From Glebionis coronaria (taxonomy: Eukaryota > Streptophyta > Magnoliopsida > Asterales > Asteraceae), in NCBI GenBank assembly GCA_025667525.1, contig CM046878.1, positions 94,751,237 through 94,815,236 on the forward strand: DNA of 64,000 bases. Direction: 5' to 3'. Positions within the stretch are counted from its first letter, which is position 1. The number at the start of each line of letters is the position of its first letter. The position numbers and the translations under genes are program-made. Of this stretch, positions 33,680 to 45,539 are shown piece after piece. The notes under the pieces are model-generated. The model searched no databases. It worked only from the letters and a program-made list of their open reading frames with translations, and was not told where the DNA came from.

Positions 33680-34747
33680 TTCGGTTATTTGACCCCTTTT
33701 GATTCGACCATTCATATCATGTGAATTCCTATATTTATGAGGTTTGGCTAAGAATCTTCTGTGGCCCACATAAGCTGTTTACATGTAGGTCATGCCTGGT
33801 AACCTTGCTACTCCACCCTGACAAGCTACTTCAAATAGGAAAATCATTGATGGTCCATAAAACCATCACTCTCATATTGAACTATTGGCATGTATCACTG
33901 TCTCTAGTCTCGATACATGGCTTTGCCTACAAAAGCTTTAGTTCCTCGATCAACGACCTTAAGTAAACATCAATGTCCTTGCCCGGGGATTTAGGGCCAG
34001 GAATTAACAACGTCAGCATGAAAGAACTCTCTTTAATACATAACCACGGAGGCAGATTGTATGTTGTTAGTATCACCAACCACATGCTGTAAGACTCGCT
34101 AAAGTTGCCGAACGGAGTGAAACAATCAACAGCCAACCCTAATCGAACATTTCTTTGTTCTGCAGCAAAATCTGAATACTTGGTGTCAAATTCCTTCCAT
34201 GCTTTATAATCAACCGGGTGTTGCATCTTACTGAGCTCCGTACACGTTCCGATAGCATGCCAAGTCATTTCCTTTGCAGTGTGACTAGACTTGTACAAAC
34301 ATTGTAACGTAGGAACAACTTAAAAGTAACGCAATACCTTCTTAGAAAATTTCTTCCCCGGTGTGTTAATGTCTTTCCATCTACTCATGCTACACACCGG
34401 ACATAAATGCACCTTTTTGTTTTTCTCGCCCCGAAACAAGAAGCAATCATTTACACAAGTATGTATCGACTCGTACCCTAACCCGATGATTTTAAATGTC
34501 TTCTTTATTACAGTATGACGGTGGGAGTTTGTATCCTTTAGAGGTAGGAAATACCGTTTCGAACCAGTCTAGCATTTCATTGAATATATTACAAGTGATT
34601 TTGCCTTTAACCTTAAAATAGGTAAACCTTGCTATAAAGTCTAATCGAGTCACATCACAACCGTGGTACAGCTCCTCATTGGCACTAGCATATAACTATT
34701 CGAACTCGGTACATTTAGCTTGAGTCAGGTCGTTACTTGTTTCACCT
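33680..34747 (-). pseudogene. CACTA (En/Spm) transposase relic, tnp2 domain
   Basis: The reading at 34298-33927 has the tnp2 hallmark phrases HPVDYKAWKEFD, FAAEQRNVRLGLAVDCF, SYSMWLVILTTYNLPPW and IPGPKSPGKDIDVYL. Further down (to about 33680) a frame-broken continuation shows WTINDFP and LSGWSS. Upstream (34310-34740) come weaker pieces including CPVCSMSRW, GCDVTRLDF and FNEMLDWFETVFP with stops. The gene is thus a decayed transposase on the - strand. Its upstream part is interrupted at 34747 by element E and resumes at 39134. Confidence 0.8.
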
Positions 34748-34983
34748 CACTACTACAAAAATTGGCACAGAGCCCTGTTGAAAAGAGCCATAGAGCCCAT
34801 TTTTGGTTGGGGGCTCAAAAGGGGAGGGACTCTATTCAAAAACCAAATAGAGCCCCGTTTGAAAAATGGGGTCTATTCCCTCTTATAGAGCCCGGTTTTC
34901 TCTTACCAAACATGGCTCTATGTAAACAAAAAAAACTAAAAAAAATACTTTCTGAAAGAATCCAACCATTCGATAATATTTAA

Positions 34984-37140
34984 CGAGCAAAAAACTCATT
35001 ATCATTATTCATTATTCATATATCACGAGAAATCCTAGCTATCAAACTTATATATTTAGTTCAACCTTCAAACCACGACCCATCTTGTTCTTGAGCTTTC
35101 GTTCTAGCCGCTTCATTATATATAGAGACCGACTGTGATCAATGAACCTGCCGCTGCCGCATCTGTATCAAGTAGTATATTAAATGCATCAGATAATTAT
35201 ACTTTTATGCAATATGCAAAGGGGTGTCATCGTAAATTATTCGCATTATCTGATTCGCATGTCACATTTCAAAAGACAAATTCAAAAAGTGATTAGTTTT
35301 ACCTGTGTTCCCTCGTCCGCGTGTCAGTTGCTTCTTGCAGTTCTCTGCAAAGACGATAGTTGCTGAAAAACACCTCCACACCCTTTTCCAATGACTTTGA
35401 TAGTTTCAAGCTCCTTTAGTGAAAACTAAAGATCAACCTCCTTGGTTTCTGAAAGATGTCCTAGTTTACAAAATGAGTTTTCATAAACATCATGACTTTT
35501 TATTACATTGTTTTCTATTTGCTATTCAATATCAGTAACCAAATGTATCTTTAATGTTTCCAAATAATTCCTACATATTATTCAATTTTCACGCTAACAA
35601 TAGATACAATCATCAGGAACCTCAAAGTTCACATTTAGCAGATATTCTGATATAATGAAAACCTGTGTTCAACTATCGATTTTAAAAATCAGTGTCTTCT
35701 AGAAAAGTTTAATTTATAACTAACTAAGGCAGTGTCAGCTTGTTCACGAGAACCAGAATGGCTTAGTCATATACCAATATAGCTTTTGTGACTTCTACAA
35801 TGCTCACGACATTAATGAGTGAGTGAGAAACATTATTTTTGTATAGATACTATATCATCAAATAGAGCTTTGACAGGATGGTGTGAAATACCTTCAATAT
35901 AAGCCGATTATACAGTTTAATAACCTATATCAGTTTCTCTTTCCTCGGATAAACCTTAAGTTCATAAGTAAATCCCCGTCATGAAATATCCCGCTGGCTG
36001 TCCTGCATATTCATATAACACATTTATTAAATACACTTGTATACACACATTAACCATAAAATAAACGATGTTAAACCAAAGTATAAGCTAAAAACCCTTA
36101 TTACAAATAACATCAAATCCTCAAAGTTCACATTCAGGTCTAATATTTGTAGCTTGCTTTTTTTCAGAAATACAAATCACACTTCCTTGCAAAAAAAACA
36201 GCTGGCGGTTCAAAATACATGATAAGTGTGAATCGATGTGTCATTTCATGAACTAAATCTATACAACTTCTAAAATCTAAATATGAGTTAGATTGAGGCA
36301 TAGATAAGTTTTACATACTCTGCAATAAACTATAGAGCATATATGAAGAAAGATTTGATTGATGTAAGAAACAACACATAATTCTCGACGGGATTCATAT
36401 TTTCACTATCTGAGAATCCTACATATGTTAATTCTAATAGCAAACTCTAACATTGAGAAAAATATGAATGAAGTATGAGACCCTCATAAGCAGAATTGTT
36501 TTATAGTACTACAAAAAAACACAACAAAACGATGTAGACATCATTAATACAGAGTAGCTAAATATAATAAGAGCTTCTACTCTATTCATTCAAACTGCAT
36601 CGGTAAATATAAGTAATAAATCGCACAACGTACTGGATATGCAAAAATGCATATATTCCAACACTTGCCTTAACGTCATTAAGAAACAAAAGTTACACCA
36701 ACAAAAGCTGAAATCATGTTAGCTACTGTACCAGACTAGCTGTAATTCATAACTTACGTATTTTGTTAAGATTTTTGAGACATGTAACTATAAGGTTTTT
36801 GAGACATGTAACTATTTTGAAAGATGTTATAAAAGAAGCAAGCACATAGTCATACTTTAAACCCACATTTTAATGAGTCGTTTTAAATAAATAAACAAAT
36901 GAAAGTTTAAACTCAACAATCAACACCCCTTGAGAATATAACTAATTAAAATGGGATCAAGTATGTACAACATACTGTTTCATTCATTTACACCTGTAAA
37001 AAACACCGCATATGATAAAGAAGCTAGTAAAAAATAGAGTTTTCGAATAATCAATCATTTCCTTCTCCATGTCTTGTGAACAAATGTAACACTTGCGTCA
37101 AAACTTTTGTGGGATCAAATAATTTTAGTTATAGGCTAGT
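34984..37140. other. Interior of element E, left part
   Basis: AT-rich with no open gene of note. Reading frames are short and lack recognisable domains. I see nothing specific in it. Confidence 0.4.
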
Positions 37141-37148
37141 CTAGACAC

Positions 37149-37420
37149 TTGCATGGGTTCTATTCACTGGGCACACATCATTTACTGGTATTTATGTGTA
37201 TGAAAACGGATCACCATGTGGATTTACATACATTAATGAAGGTTGCAAGTATAGTGCTATTTTATCTAATATCGCTGAGGTGGATAAGTTCCTGTACGTT
37301 ATTGGTTTTCAGTTTATATTTGGTTATGAAAACTACAAGGAAGGAACCAAATTAAAGTGTGAATACCTTTCCACTGAACTTCTTCTCAAGTTCCCAAACA
37401 AGCTTGGTATGACATTATGA
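37149..37420 (+). other. Open stretch inside element E, possible captured coding fragment
   Basis: From about 37149 to the stop at 37418-37420 one forward frame is open and reads like a folded protein (TGIYVYENGSPCGF, YSAILSNIAEVDKFLYVIGF, FGYENYKEG). I do not recognise the family. Because element E has captured a ribosomal gene piece next door, a second capture is possible. A chance open frame is the alternative. Its right end overlaps the captured eS7 piece, which is on the other strand. Confidence 0.35.
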
Positions 37421-37640
37421 ATCTTGCAGAATAGTTTGCTTAATTTATACGGAACATGGATCACAACAGCTTTCTTGTTACCGGCAACATCAATCTGGCT
37501 GCAATCAGATAAACAAAGACCATATAAATCAATAAAATAAAAATAAGCTCTATGTAAACTTCCAACCAAAGACACAGACTTTACGTTGCAGAATTAATGT
37601 ACAAGTCCTTCAAGTCACTTTTGAGCTCTTGGTGTGTATT
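37335..37640 (-). pseudogene. RPS7: Captured fragment of the ribosomal protein eS7 (RPS7) gene
   Basis: On the - strand two exon pieces of a 40S ribosomal protein eS7 gene are joined by a retained intron. The upstream piece (about 37640-37585) reads FLENTHQELKSDLKDLYINSA. The next, after a TTGATTGCAG-like acceptor near 37500, reads QIDVAGNKKAVVIHVPYKL and then KLFCKIH. A small insertion shifts the frame before the remnant of LVRELEKKFSGK near 37390-37360, followed by another donor-like GTATTC. eS7 is a small-subunit protein of cytoplasmic ribosomes. The presence of introns shows capture at the DNA level, not retrocopying. The fragment lacks both gene ends and is broken, so it should not make eS7. 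It could be transcribed from the element. Confidence 0.88.
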
Positions 37641-38940
37641 CTCCAAGAAACATTCTTAAGTCGTAACCATCATTTTTTTATGCTCAACCTAATCACCAAT
37701 ATATAAAACTTTCTAAAATAATCAAACTTGTAGAACAAATATAAAAACACAGCACAAAATCAGAAATGCAGCATATACCAACTTAATTAAGAAATCTAGA
37801 CTTCTCACCTTTATGGGGTTTGCAACGGCAGCCTTGGCAGGTGACTGTGATGGTGGTTGATGAGGTACACAGGCGCTGGTGGTGGTGTAGGTGGCGGCGG
37901 CTGGTGCTTGGCCAGTTTACGGTTGGTGGTAGTGTAAATAAACTGCAGTTTTATACAATATCAGAAAGGTTGAGTCATTGTGTAGCAAATAGCTCCTTAT
38001 AACTTAAGTAAATCAGCCATGTTAAAAGAAAAGTACCAAACCTCGTGTAGATGAACTTTTCTCTCTTTTCGCCTTTGTAAAAGAGATAAATATGGTGAAT
38101 CTCAAATTTTATAAAGATTATAGCCATGAGTCATGCCAATAAGACACACAAAATACCTCGTTCATCACATCAAGGTCAGGCCTAAAACCCCTATTTTGGA
38201 CATCTAATAACATGTTTAAAGTGAGAGAAATTACCCAACAACCCATTTTGTGCCAACAAATAAGCTACACAAAAACACCCATTTAGGGGTTCTTTTTCGG
38301 CTTATATAGTATTTGGTTTTGGGCTTATGTTTCATAATCTCACTTTTTGTGGCTTATTTTCAAACTTCTCTGCTTATTTAAGTTCATTATGACATGATGA
38401 ACTTATATAGCCGAAAAAATTTATAATAAGCCACAAAAAGTGATATTATGAGACATAAGCCCAAACCCAAAAAAGCCATAAGTCGAATTTATAAGCTGAA
38501 ACAAACAACCGTTAAGACAGCAGATAGCACACACAAAAACCACCAATTTATGAAAGGAAAATTAGATCTCAATAACCTATTAAACATCACAATAAATGTC
38601 GCCAAAAACTTCACTAAAATACAATAAATTGAACAAGAACATCAATAAATTTCAACAAAAACAATAAATTGAACAAACAAGAAACAATAACATTGAAGAG
38701 ATCTAAGAAGGTTACATGAACAATTACATGAATTATAGCGATTGGATACCTCTTAATTCGATGAGTCTGTTGTTTAATTGGTTGTGTGTGAGATAGTTAT
38801 GGTGTGTGACAGTGAGGTAAAGGTTAGATGGAGGCTAGGGTTTGTGAAAGTAGATGGGGGATTTTGGGTTTTGTTCTCTAATGAAATTTGGGGAGGGAAA
38901 TAACGCGCCTCTTTTTATTCAATTTTTTTTCCTTTTGAGA
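37641..38940. other. Interior of element E, right part
   Basis: Near 37830-37930 the - strand encodes a Pro/Thr/Ala-rich run opposite a GGTGGTGG-rich sequence, perhaps another captured exon. The remainder is AT-rich, with the inverted repeat listed separately. No gene is supported. Confidence 0.4.
38314..38468. repeat. Imperfect inverted repeat (possible MITE) inside element E
   Basis: The arm 38314-38360 (GGGCTTATG, then CACTTTTTGTGGCTTATT) pairs with 38421-38468 (AATAAGCCACAAAAAGTG, then ACATAAGCCC). The loop is about 60 nt. Possible outer ends contain TTTTCGGCTTATA and TTATAAGCTGAAAC, but I found no clear target duplication. Confidence 0.6.
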
Positions 38941-39133
38941 ACCGCCACTTAAAGAATAGAGCCCTGTTTCGAAGCAAGAAATATGGCTCTATAAGTTTTT
39001 TACATAAAGCCCTGTTTTTTGTGACTAAACATGGCTCTATAACTTGTTAAAAAATACATAATCTCTTTAGACCCCGTCTTTCACACAAATAGGGCTCTAT
39101 TAAGGGGGCTCTATGTTGATTTGTGTAGTAGTG

Positions 39134-39490
39134 CCTTGAGTTGACTCATTTTGTTCATTATTCGGGGGAACATAGCTAAGATCATCAAGGCACGTTGTCA
39201 TGTCATCATTAGAGGTTGTCTTGTGTTATGTGTTACAGGTGGTGACGGAGAAAGGTTTGGTTCACCGTGGTGAATCCACGTTTATAACTTGGCTCAAACG
39301 GACTATTTGAAATATGGCTTATAAATTGACTGCGTAATACTCACGATACGTTAACACAAGACCTGCATGGACATCTTATTAAACTGGTACGACAATCCTT
39401 GCCTTTAGCGGTAGGAAATACCGTTTCGAACCAGTCTAGCATTTCATTGAATATATTACAAGCGATTTTGCCTTTAACCTTAAAATAGGT
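39134..39490 (-). pseudogene. CACTA transposase 5' segment, end of copy 1 and start of copy 2
   Basis: 39134 to about 39411 continues the relic interrupted by element E. Read on the - strand it gives IRCPCRSCVN and a frame-shifted WIHHGE, features of the transposase-associated N-terminal domain. At about 39412 the sequence jumps back to GGTAGGAAATACCG, already seen at 34541, marking the joint of a tandem duplication. Copy 2 runs to 39490, where Copia G begins. Confidence 0.75.
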
Positions 39491-39958
39491 TATTCGATTT
39501 ATAAAACAAATTCAAGAACAGATTTAATCAACCAACCTCCCCTTTTATTTTTCTATAACTGCGTTAGGCTATCACTTCAAATGTGATACCTAGCTTTGTG
39601 ATCGTACATACAACTCAGAAAACAAAGAAATCAAATGTATACTTGATCTTACAGACAAGATCAATATACAAGAACAATATCAACAAGATCAAACAAGATC
39701 AACAATGGCGGAACTTTCTATGTGAGAGATGAAACAAGATGAAAACTAAAACAGAATGACGGAACAAACAAAGAAGAGAGTATATAAGCACGCTTGACTA
39801 GGGTTGACTCATCTTTGGTCAACTTGCAATATTTAGCCCCTCAAGTTCTCACAACCTGTCAAAACCAAACCAAACATTGCAAAATAGGAAATATAAAAGA
39901 AATATATTTACCTTTCTTACCCTTAGGCTTAGAACAGTTGTCAAATTATGTTTTAATA
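39491..39958 (-). repeat. 3' LTR of Copia G (left copy)
   Basis: On the - strand it begins TATTAAAACATAATTTGAC immediately after the purine tract AAGAGGGGG (39967-39959) and ends CGAATA. The + strand shows TATATAAGC near 39781, which on the - strand reads GCTTATATA, a promoter-like element in the U3/R region. Confidence 0.93.
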
Positions 39959-39965
39959 CCCCCTC

Positions 39966-42900
39966 TTAATTTGACTTCTGATAGAGATCAACAAGCTTCA
40001 AAAGTTCACAAAAAGAATTGTGATCTTTAATAGATAACCCTTTGGTAAACAAGTCTGCAACATTATCTTCAGATTTGATCTTAACAGTTTTGATCAAACC
40101 TGCAGATACCTTTTCCCTTAAGAAATATAAGTCAATCTCAAAATGTTTAGTCCTTTCATGAAATACAAGATTGGCTGCAATTTGAATTGCAGAACTACTA
40201 TCACAACTGATAGGCACAGGTAAATTCACTTTCACCTTAAGATCATTCATAATCTTAAGTATCCACATGATTTCACAAGCAACACTATTCATAGCCCTAT
40301 ATTCAGCTTCAGCTGAAGATTTGGCTAGAACAGATTGTTTCTTACTTTTCCAGGATACAAGATTATCACCCAGATATACTGTATATCCAGTAACAGATTT
40401 TCTAGTAATCTTACACTTAGCCCAATCAGAATCAACAAAAGCATTAAGATTCAGATTATTATTATGCTTAAAAGATATACCAGTTCCAGGTGACCTTTTT
40501 CAGGTATCTAAGCACATGAAAAGCTAATTTCAGATGAGATTTATAAGGATCATGCATAAACTGACTTAAGCAATGAACAGCATAAGCAATATCAGGCCTA
40601 GTTAAAGTCAGATATATCAATTTACCAACAATCTTTTGATAACAGGTTTTGTTATCAAGCTTAGTATCAATCTCATCTTCAATGAGTTTTTTCTTTTTCT
40701 TAGAAGCATCTGGTATAGGTGCTTTAGTTGGCTTACAAGCCAACATTCCATACTCAGATAGTAATTCTAAATAGTATTTTCTTTGATTAAGACACAATCC
40801 TGAGTCAGTATCAAGTACTTCAATACCCAAGAAATATTTGAGTTTGCCAAGATCTTTAATTTTAAATTTTGAACTCAAATATTCTTTAAAGTCATTGATA
40901 ATACTTTCATTGTTCCCTGTTATAATAATATCATCAACATAAACAAGCAGGGCAACAAAAGACTCATTCTCAGTCTTAGTAAACAAAGAAACATCACTTT
41001 TACTTTGGCAGAAACCATTTTCAGTTAACACACTTGTTAATTTTTCATTCCATTTTCTAGGTGCCTGTTTTAACCCATATAAAGATTTTGTTAACTTGCA
41101 CACCTTGTTTGAGTTAGAGCCATACCCTTCAGGAAGATTCATATAAATTTCTTCATCTAAATCTCCATAGAGAAAAGCATTATTTACATCTAACTGGTAA
41201 ACAGGCCAATTATTGTGCACAGCAACAGAAAGAAGACACCTAACAGTCACAATTTTCACAACAGGTGAAAATGTTTCTTCATAGTCTATACCCTCTTTTT
41301 GACTAAATCCTTTTGCTACAACTCTAGCTTTATATCTCTCAACATCACCACTAGATTTGTATTTCACCTTCCAAAGCCATTTACATGCAACAGGCTTTCT
41401 ACCTTGAGGTAAGTCAACAATCACCCAAGTATTGTTTCTATTAAGAGCTTCCATCTCCTCATTCATATCCTCAACCCACCTAGGGTCTTTGGCTGCCTCA
41501 TTATAAGATTTGGGTTCATGTATTTTGTTCAAGTTATTAGTAAACACAAAGTTATGCATAGACAAGTTATTATAGTTCACCACAGTATTAATATCATATT
41601 TAACTTTCTTGTCTAGCACATAATCACTAAGTTTACTAGGCATCTTATGTGGTCTACTAGACCTCCTTAGCTCAGTTTTCTCTGGACTATTATGTTGAAA
41701 ATATTGATTGAATTCTACAAACTCTTCACCCTCAGAATCATAATTTTCATCATCTAGGGCAACATTATTGTCTATATCATTAGCATCATTATTGCCTAAG
41801 TTATACTGGTTTCCAAGACTATGACTTTTATCATTCATAGACTCTGACCCCTGAGTATCACTGGTAACAATGATAGGAGTATCAGTAGATACTTTCTCAG
41901 CTAAGACAGACTCTTTTAAAATGCTACCTCTATCTCCTAATTTTTCATCTCTCAAATCATCATGGGGATCATCAGAGTTGTTTACTGCTAAATCAAAAAT
42001 ATTTAAACTATTTATTCCCTGATCTTCAAAGATCAAACCATTTTTACAGACATCATTTTTAAATGGAAACACAGTTTCATAAAACTTGACATCCCTTGAA
42101 AAAAACACTTGTTTTGACTCAAGACCAAACAACTTATAACCCTTTTTAGTAAATGAATACCCAATGAACACACACTTTTCAGACCTAGCAGCAAACTTAT
42201 CCACATTATTAAGCACAGTACTAAAACAAAGACACCCAAAACTTTTTAAATGAGAGATATTAGGTTCAATTTTATAAATCATTTCATAAGGACTTTTTCC
42301 AGAGAGGACTGAGCTAGGAATCCTGTTAATCAGATAAACAGCAGTAAGAATAGATTCAGGCCACATGTTCAAAGGTAATCCCCCCTGAAACATGAGGGCT
42401 CTAGCAACATTAAGTAAATGCCTATGTTTTCTCTCAGCTATACCATTCTGCTGTGGAGTATACACACAAGTAGTTTGATGTATAACACCATTTTGTTTAA
42501 TAAAACTTTCAAATTTATGATTAACAAACTCTGTTCCATTATCACTTCTAAAAATTTTAATAGCAACATCAAATTGATTTTTGATTAGCTTATAAAACTC
42601 AACAAGTTTATCAAAAACCTCATCTTTGCCTTTAAGCATGTATAACCACACAGCCCTGGTATAATCATCAACAATAGTAAGAAAGAATCTAAATCCATCT
42701 ATACTTTTAACCCTATAAGGACCCCAAACATCCAAATGAATAATTTCTCCCAAACATTTGGTCTTATGATCACTTATAGGAAAAGGATCTCTAGTTTGCT
42801 TAGCCATGTTACACACATCACAAGGCTGAACATTACTAGCAGAATCAAGATGGATTTTATCCTTAAGAATAGCTAAAACTTGGTCAGAGGGATGACCAAG

Positions 42901-44505
42901 TCTGTTATGCCACACACACTTGGACAAATTACACTTAGTAATAGCACTATTAACAAACTTCCTACCTGAATCAAACAAGTAAAGTCCATTATTTTCACTA
43001 CCAGTCCCCAAGAGGGACTTTTGATGAGAATCCTGAACAAAACACTTAGATTCAGTAAAGGACACAACAAATTTACTATCTTTAGCCAACTTGTGAACAT
43101 AAATAAGACTGACCTTATAACCTGGAACAACCAACACATTTTTCAAAGTAATTTTATTTGATAGTTTAATGTTTCCAACATGTTTAACATGTTCAATAGT
43201 GCCATTATGATGTGAAACAGATATATTCAATTTTGACACATCAATAACATCAAATAAGTGTTCAGTTGAAAAAGTCATATGTTGTGATGCTCCAGAATCA
43301 AAGATCCAACCAATATAAGTACTATAAGTACTTATATTAGTATTAAAGTTGAAAAATCTACAAGTGACAAAGCTAATGATATGATTAGAACCAAATTTTA
43401 TACCTGCAGCACAAGACTGCACTTCACCAATGTCAGGTTTAGAATTAATCAAAGCCATGAGTCTATTTATCTGATCAGCAGTAAAGGGAAGAGATTTCCC
43501 AGATCCCTGATCAACATTATTACCAAGAGAACTAGTGACATTATTAGAACCATTAGATCCTCCAGTATTCCTTTTCTTGAAACCTGGAGGGTATCCATTA
43601 AGTTCAAAACATCTATCAACAGTATGGCCATTCATATTACAATGAGTGCAAACAAACTTATTGTTATTCTTATTAGGACCTCTGTTTTGACCATTTTGGC
43701 TGTTTTGAGAATTTTTATTACCATTCCAATTATTAGGTTTAGCAACAAAAGCAGTAGCAGTATTCTTATCACTCACAACATGAACCAGATTATTCTTATG
43801 AGACTCAACCCTAGATAGAGTAGCAAAAGCAGATTTAACATCTGGCAAAGGGTCTGAAGTTAGTAATTGACTCCTAACAACACTGAAAGTGTCATCAAGA
43901 CCCATCAAAAACTGCATGAGTCTTATAAGAGAATTGTGACTCTTCATTTGAGGAGCACCATCACATTTACATGAAGGAAGATTGACAAGAGAGTCAAACT
44001 GCCTCCAAAGGCTATTGTAATTGTGATAGTATTCAGACAAAGAAGAGCCAGATTGTGTAAGAGAACAAATCTTATAATGCAAATTATAGATAACAGATCC
44101 ATCAATCTTATCATAAGTTTCTTTAAATTCATCCCACACATCTTTAGCATTTTTAGAGAAAATTTGTCCTTGATATAACTCAAAAGAGATACATCCAAGG
44201 ATCCAAGATAAAATCACAGCATTACATCTATCCCATTGATCAGCCAAAACATTATCATCATTATTTTTTTCACAAGTACCATCAATGAAACCTAATTTAT
44301 TCTTAGTATGCAATGCAAGTTTAAATGCAGCAGCCCATACTTTATAATTTTCAGGACCAGTGAGTTTAACACTCACAATGGGCTGCCCATTTGTGTCAGT
44401 AGGGTGTAAAAACAAAGGGTCATTAGTATGAATGACTGTTTCACTTTCAGTTTCAGTATCACTAACAGGATCATCATCCTGGTCACCTTTCTTAGAAACA
44501 GACAT
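39966..44505 (-). CDS. Copia G gag-pol polyprotein, one frameshift before RNase H
   Basis: ATG at 44505 (MSVSKKGDQDDD) is preferred to ATG 44520 because it begins the acidic head directly. Gag has an NYKVWAAAFKLALHTKNKLGF-type N-terminal domain and the zinc knuckle CTHCNMNGHTVDRC. Protease has IFDSGASQHMTF. Integrase has a zinc region (HNRLGHPS, CDVCNMAKQ) and the catalytic motifs LDVWGPY, RSDNGTEF and QQNGIAERKHRHL. Reverse transcriptase has QLDVNNAFLYGDLDEEIYM and VYVDDIIITGN. The frame stops at 40468 because of one extra base near 40500-40512. RNase H (SCDSSSAIQIAAN, DNVADLFTKGLS) continues in the next frame to 39966. With nearly identical LTRs, this single lesion is the only visible defect; it could also be a sequencing error in an A tract. 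Confidence 0.93.
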
Positions 44506-44520
44506 AATGAAAACACACAA

Positions 44521-45053
44521 AGATCAAACAAAGCACAACAAACCCCTTGTATCTCCTCAACAACCAACAACCAAAACTAACTAAACCCTTCGACACCTAA
44601 AACCCCTTCTAAAACAACAAATAAAGAAGAGAGAGTGAGAGAGGTGTTACTACACGCGTAGCAACAAGCAAAGAAACCCAAGAACCAATAGGATCAAGAA
44701 GATCTTATCACAACCAACAAGCATAGCGGAAAAACAACCTGAAAATGTTAGTTATAACAAATAACTAACACAAAATAACAAACGCCCAAAAAATTGAATG
44801 AAACCCTAATTTCTGGATTTTAGGGTTTCTTCAATTAAACTTACCAGAAACACAATTGAGCTTGATTAAGCACAAAAGAACCCAATTAAACACCACAGAT
44901 CACCAAGAATCAGAAAACCCCTAAATTTTAAAACCCTAAAATTTTAAATGATAAAAAATCTTGCAATTAACAACAATAAGAACACGATTAACCACAAGAT
45001 TAATCAAGATTGTTAAAGAAAACCGGTTTAAAACTCAGATATCAAGAACCAAA
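44521..45053 (-). other. Leader of Copia G
   Basis: Untranslated leader between the primer site and gag. AT-rich, with ACCCTAAAAT-like phrases. Nothing else is seen. Confidence 0.6.
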
Positions 45054-45066
45054 GGCTCTGATACCA
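45054..45066 (-). promoter_or_regulatory. Primer-binding site of Copia G (initiator tRNA-Met type)
   Basis: On the - strand TGGTATCAGAGCC follows the LTR with no spacer. This is the standard Copia primer site complementary to the 3' part of initiator tRNA-Met. Confidence 0.92.
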
Positions 45067-45534
45067 TATTCGATTTATAAAACAAATTCAAGAACAGATT
45101 TAATCAACCAACCTCCCCTTTTATTTTTCTATAACTGCGTTAGGCTATCACTTCAAATGTGATACCTAGCTTTGTGATCGTACATACAACTCAGAAAACA
45201 AAGAAATCAAATGTATACTTGATCTTACAGACAAGATCAATATACAAGAACAATATCAACAAGATCAAACAAGATCAACAATGGCGGAACTTTCTATGTG
45301 AGAGATGAAACAAGATGAAAACTAAAACAGAATGACGGAACAAACAAAGAAGAGAGTATATAAGCACGCTTGACTAGGGTTGACTCATCTTTGGTCAACT
45401 TGCAATATTTAGCCCCTCAAGTTCTCACAACTTGTCAAAACCAAACCAAACATTGCAAAATAGGAAATATAAAAGAAATATATTTACCTTTCTTACCCTT
45501 AGGCTTAGAACAGTTGTCAAATTATGTTTTAATA
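45067..45534 (-). repeat. 5' LTR of Copia G (right copy)
   Basis: 468 bp, practically identical to the left copy. On the - strand it ends CGAATA directly before the primer site TGGTATCAGAGCC. Confidence 0.93.
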
Positions 45535-45539
45535 TAGGT

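Larger units (their letters stand above)
34748..39133. mobile_element. Element E: non-autonomous CACTA transposon, 4386 bp, TSD CCT
   Basis: Starts CACTACTACAAAAAT and ends with the inverse, GTAGTAGTG at 39125-39133. The flanks are CCT on both sides (34745-34747 and 39134-39136). The uninterrupted target TTTCACCTTGAG is present at about 45656-45667 in the duplicated segment. Both ends carry many direct and inverted copies of ATAGAGCCC (34760-34920 and 38950-39115), the subterminal repeats expected of CACTA elements. No transposase is encoded. The interior includes a captured host gene piece (37335-37640). Confidence 0.92.
39491..45534 (-). mobile_element. Copia element G: young, 6044 bp, with TA...TA LTR ends
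   Basis: LTRs of 468 bp at 39491-39958 and 45067-45534 differ, by eye, at a single base (ACAACCTGTC versus ACAACTTGTC). TAGGT flanks both sides (39486-39490 and 45535-45539), and the empty site is present at about 34616-34626. The primer site and polypurine tract touch the LTRs directly, so the ends are fixed as 5'-TATT...AATA-3' rather than TG...CA. The element points left (- strand). Confidence 0.95.
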
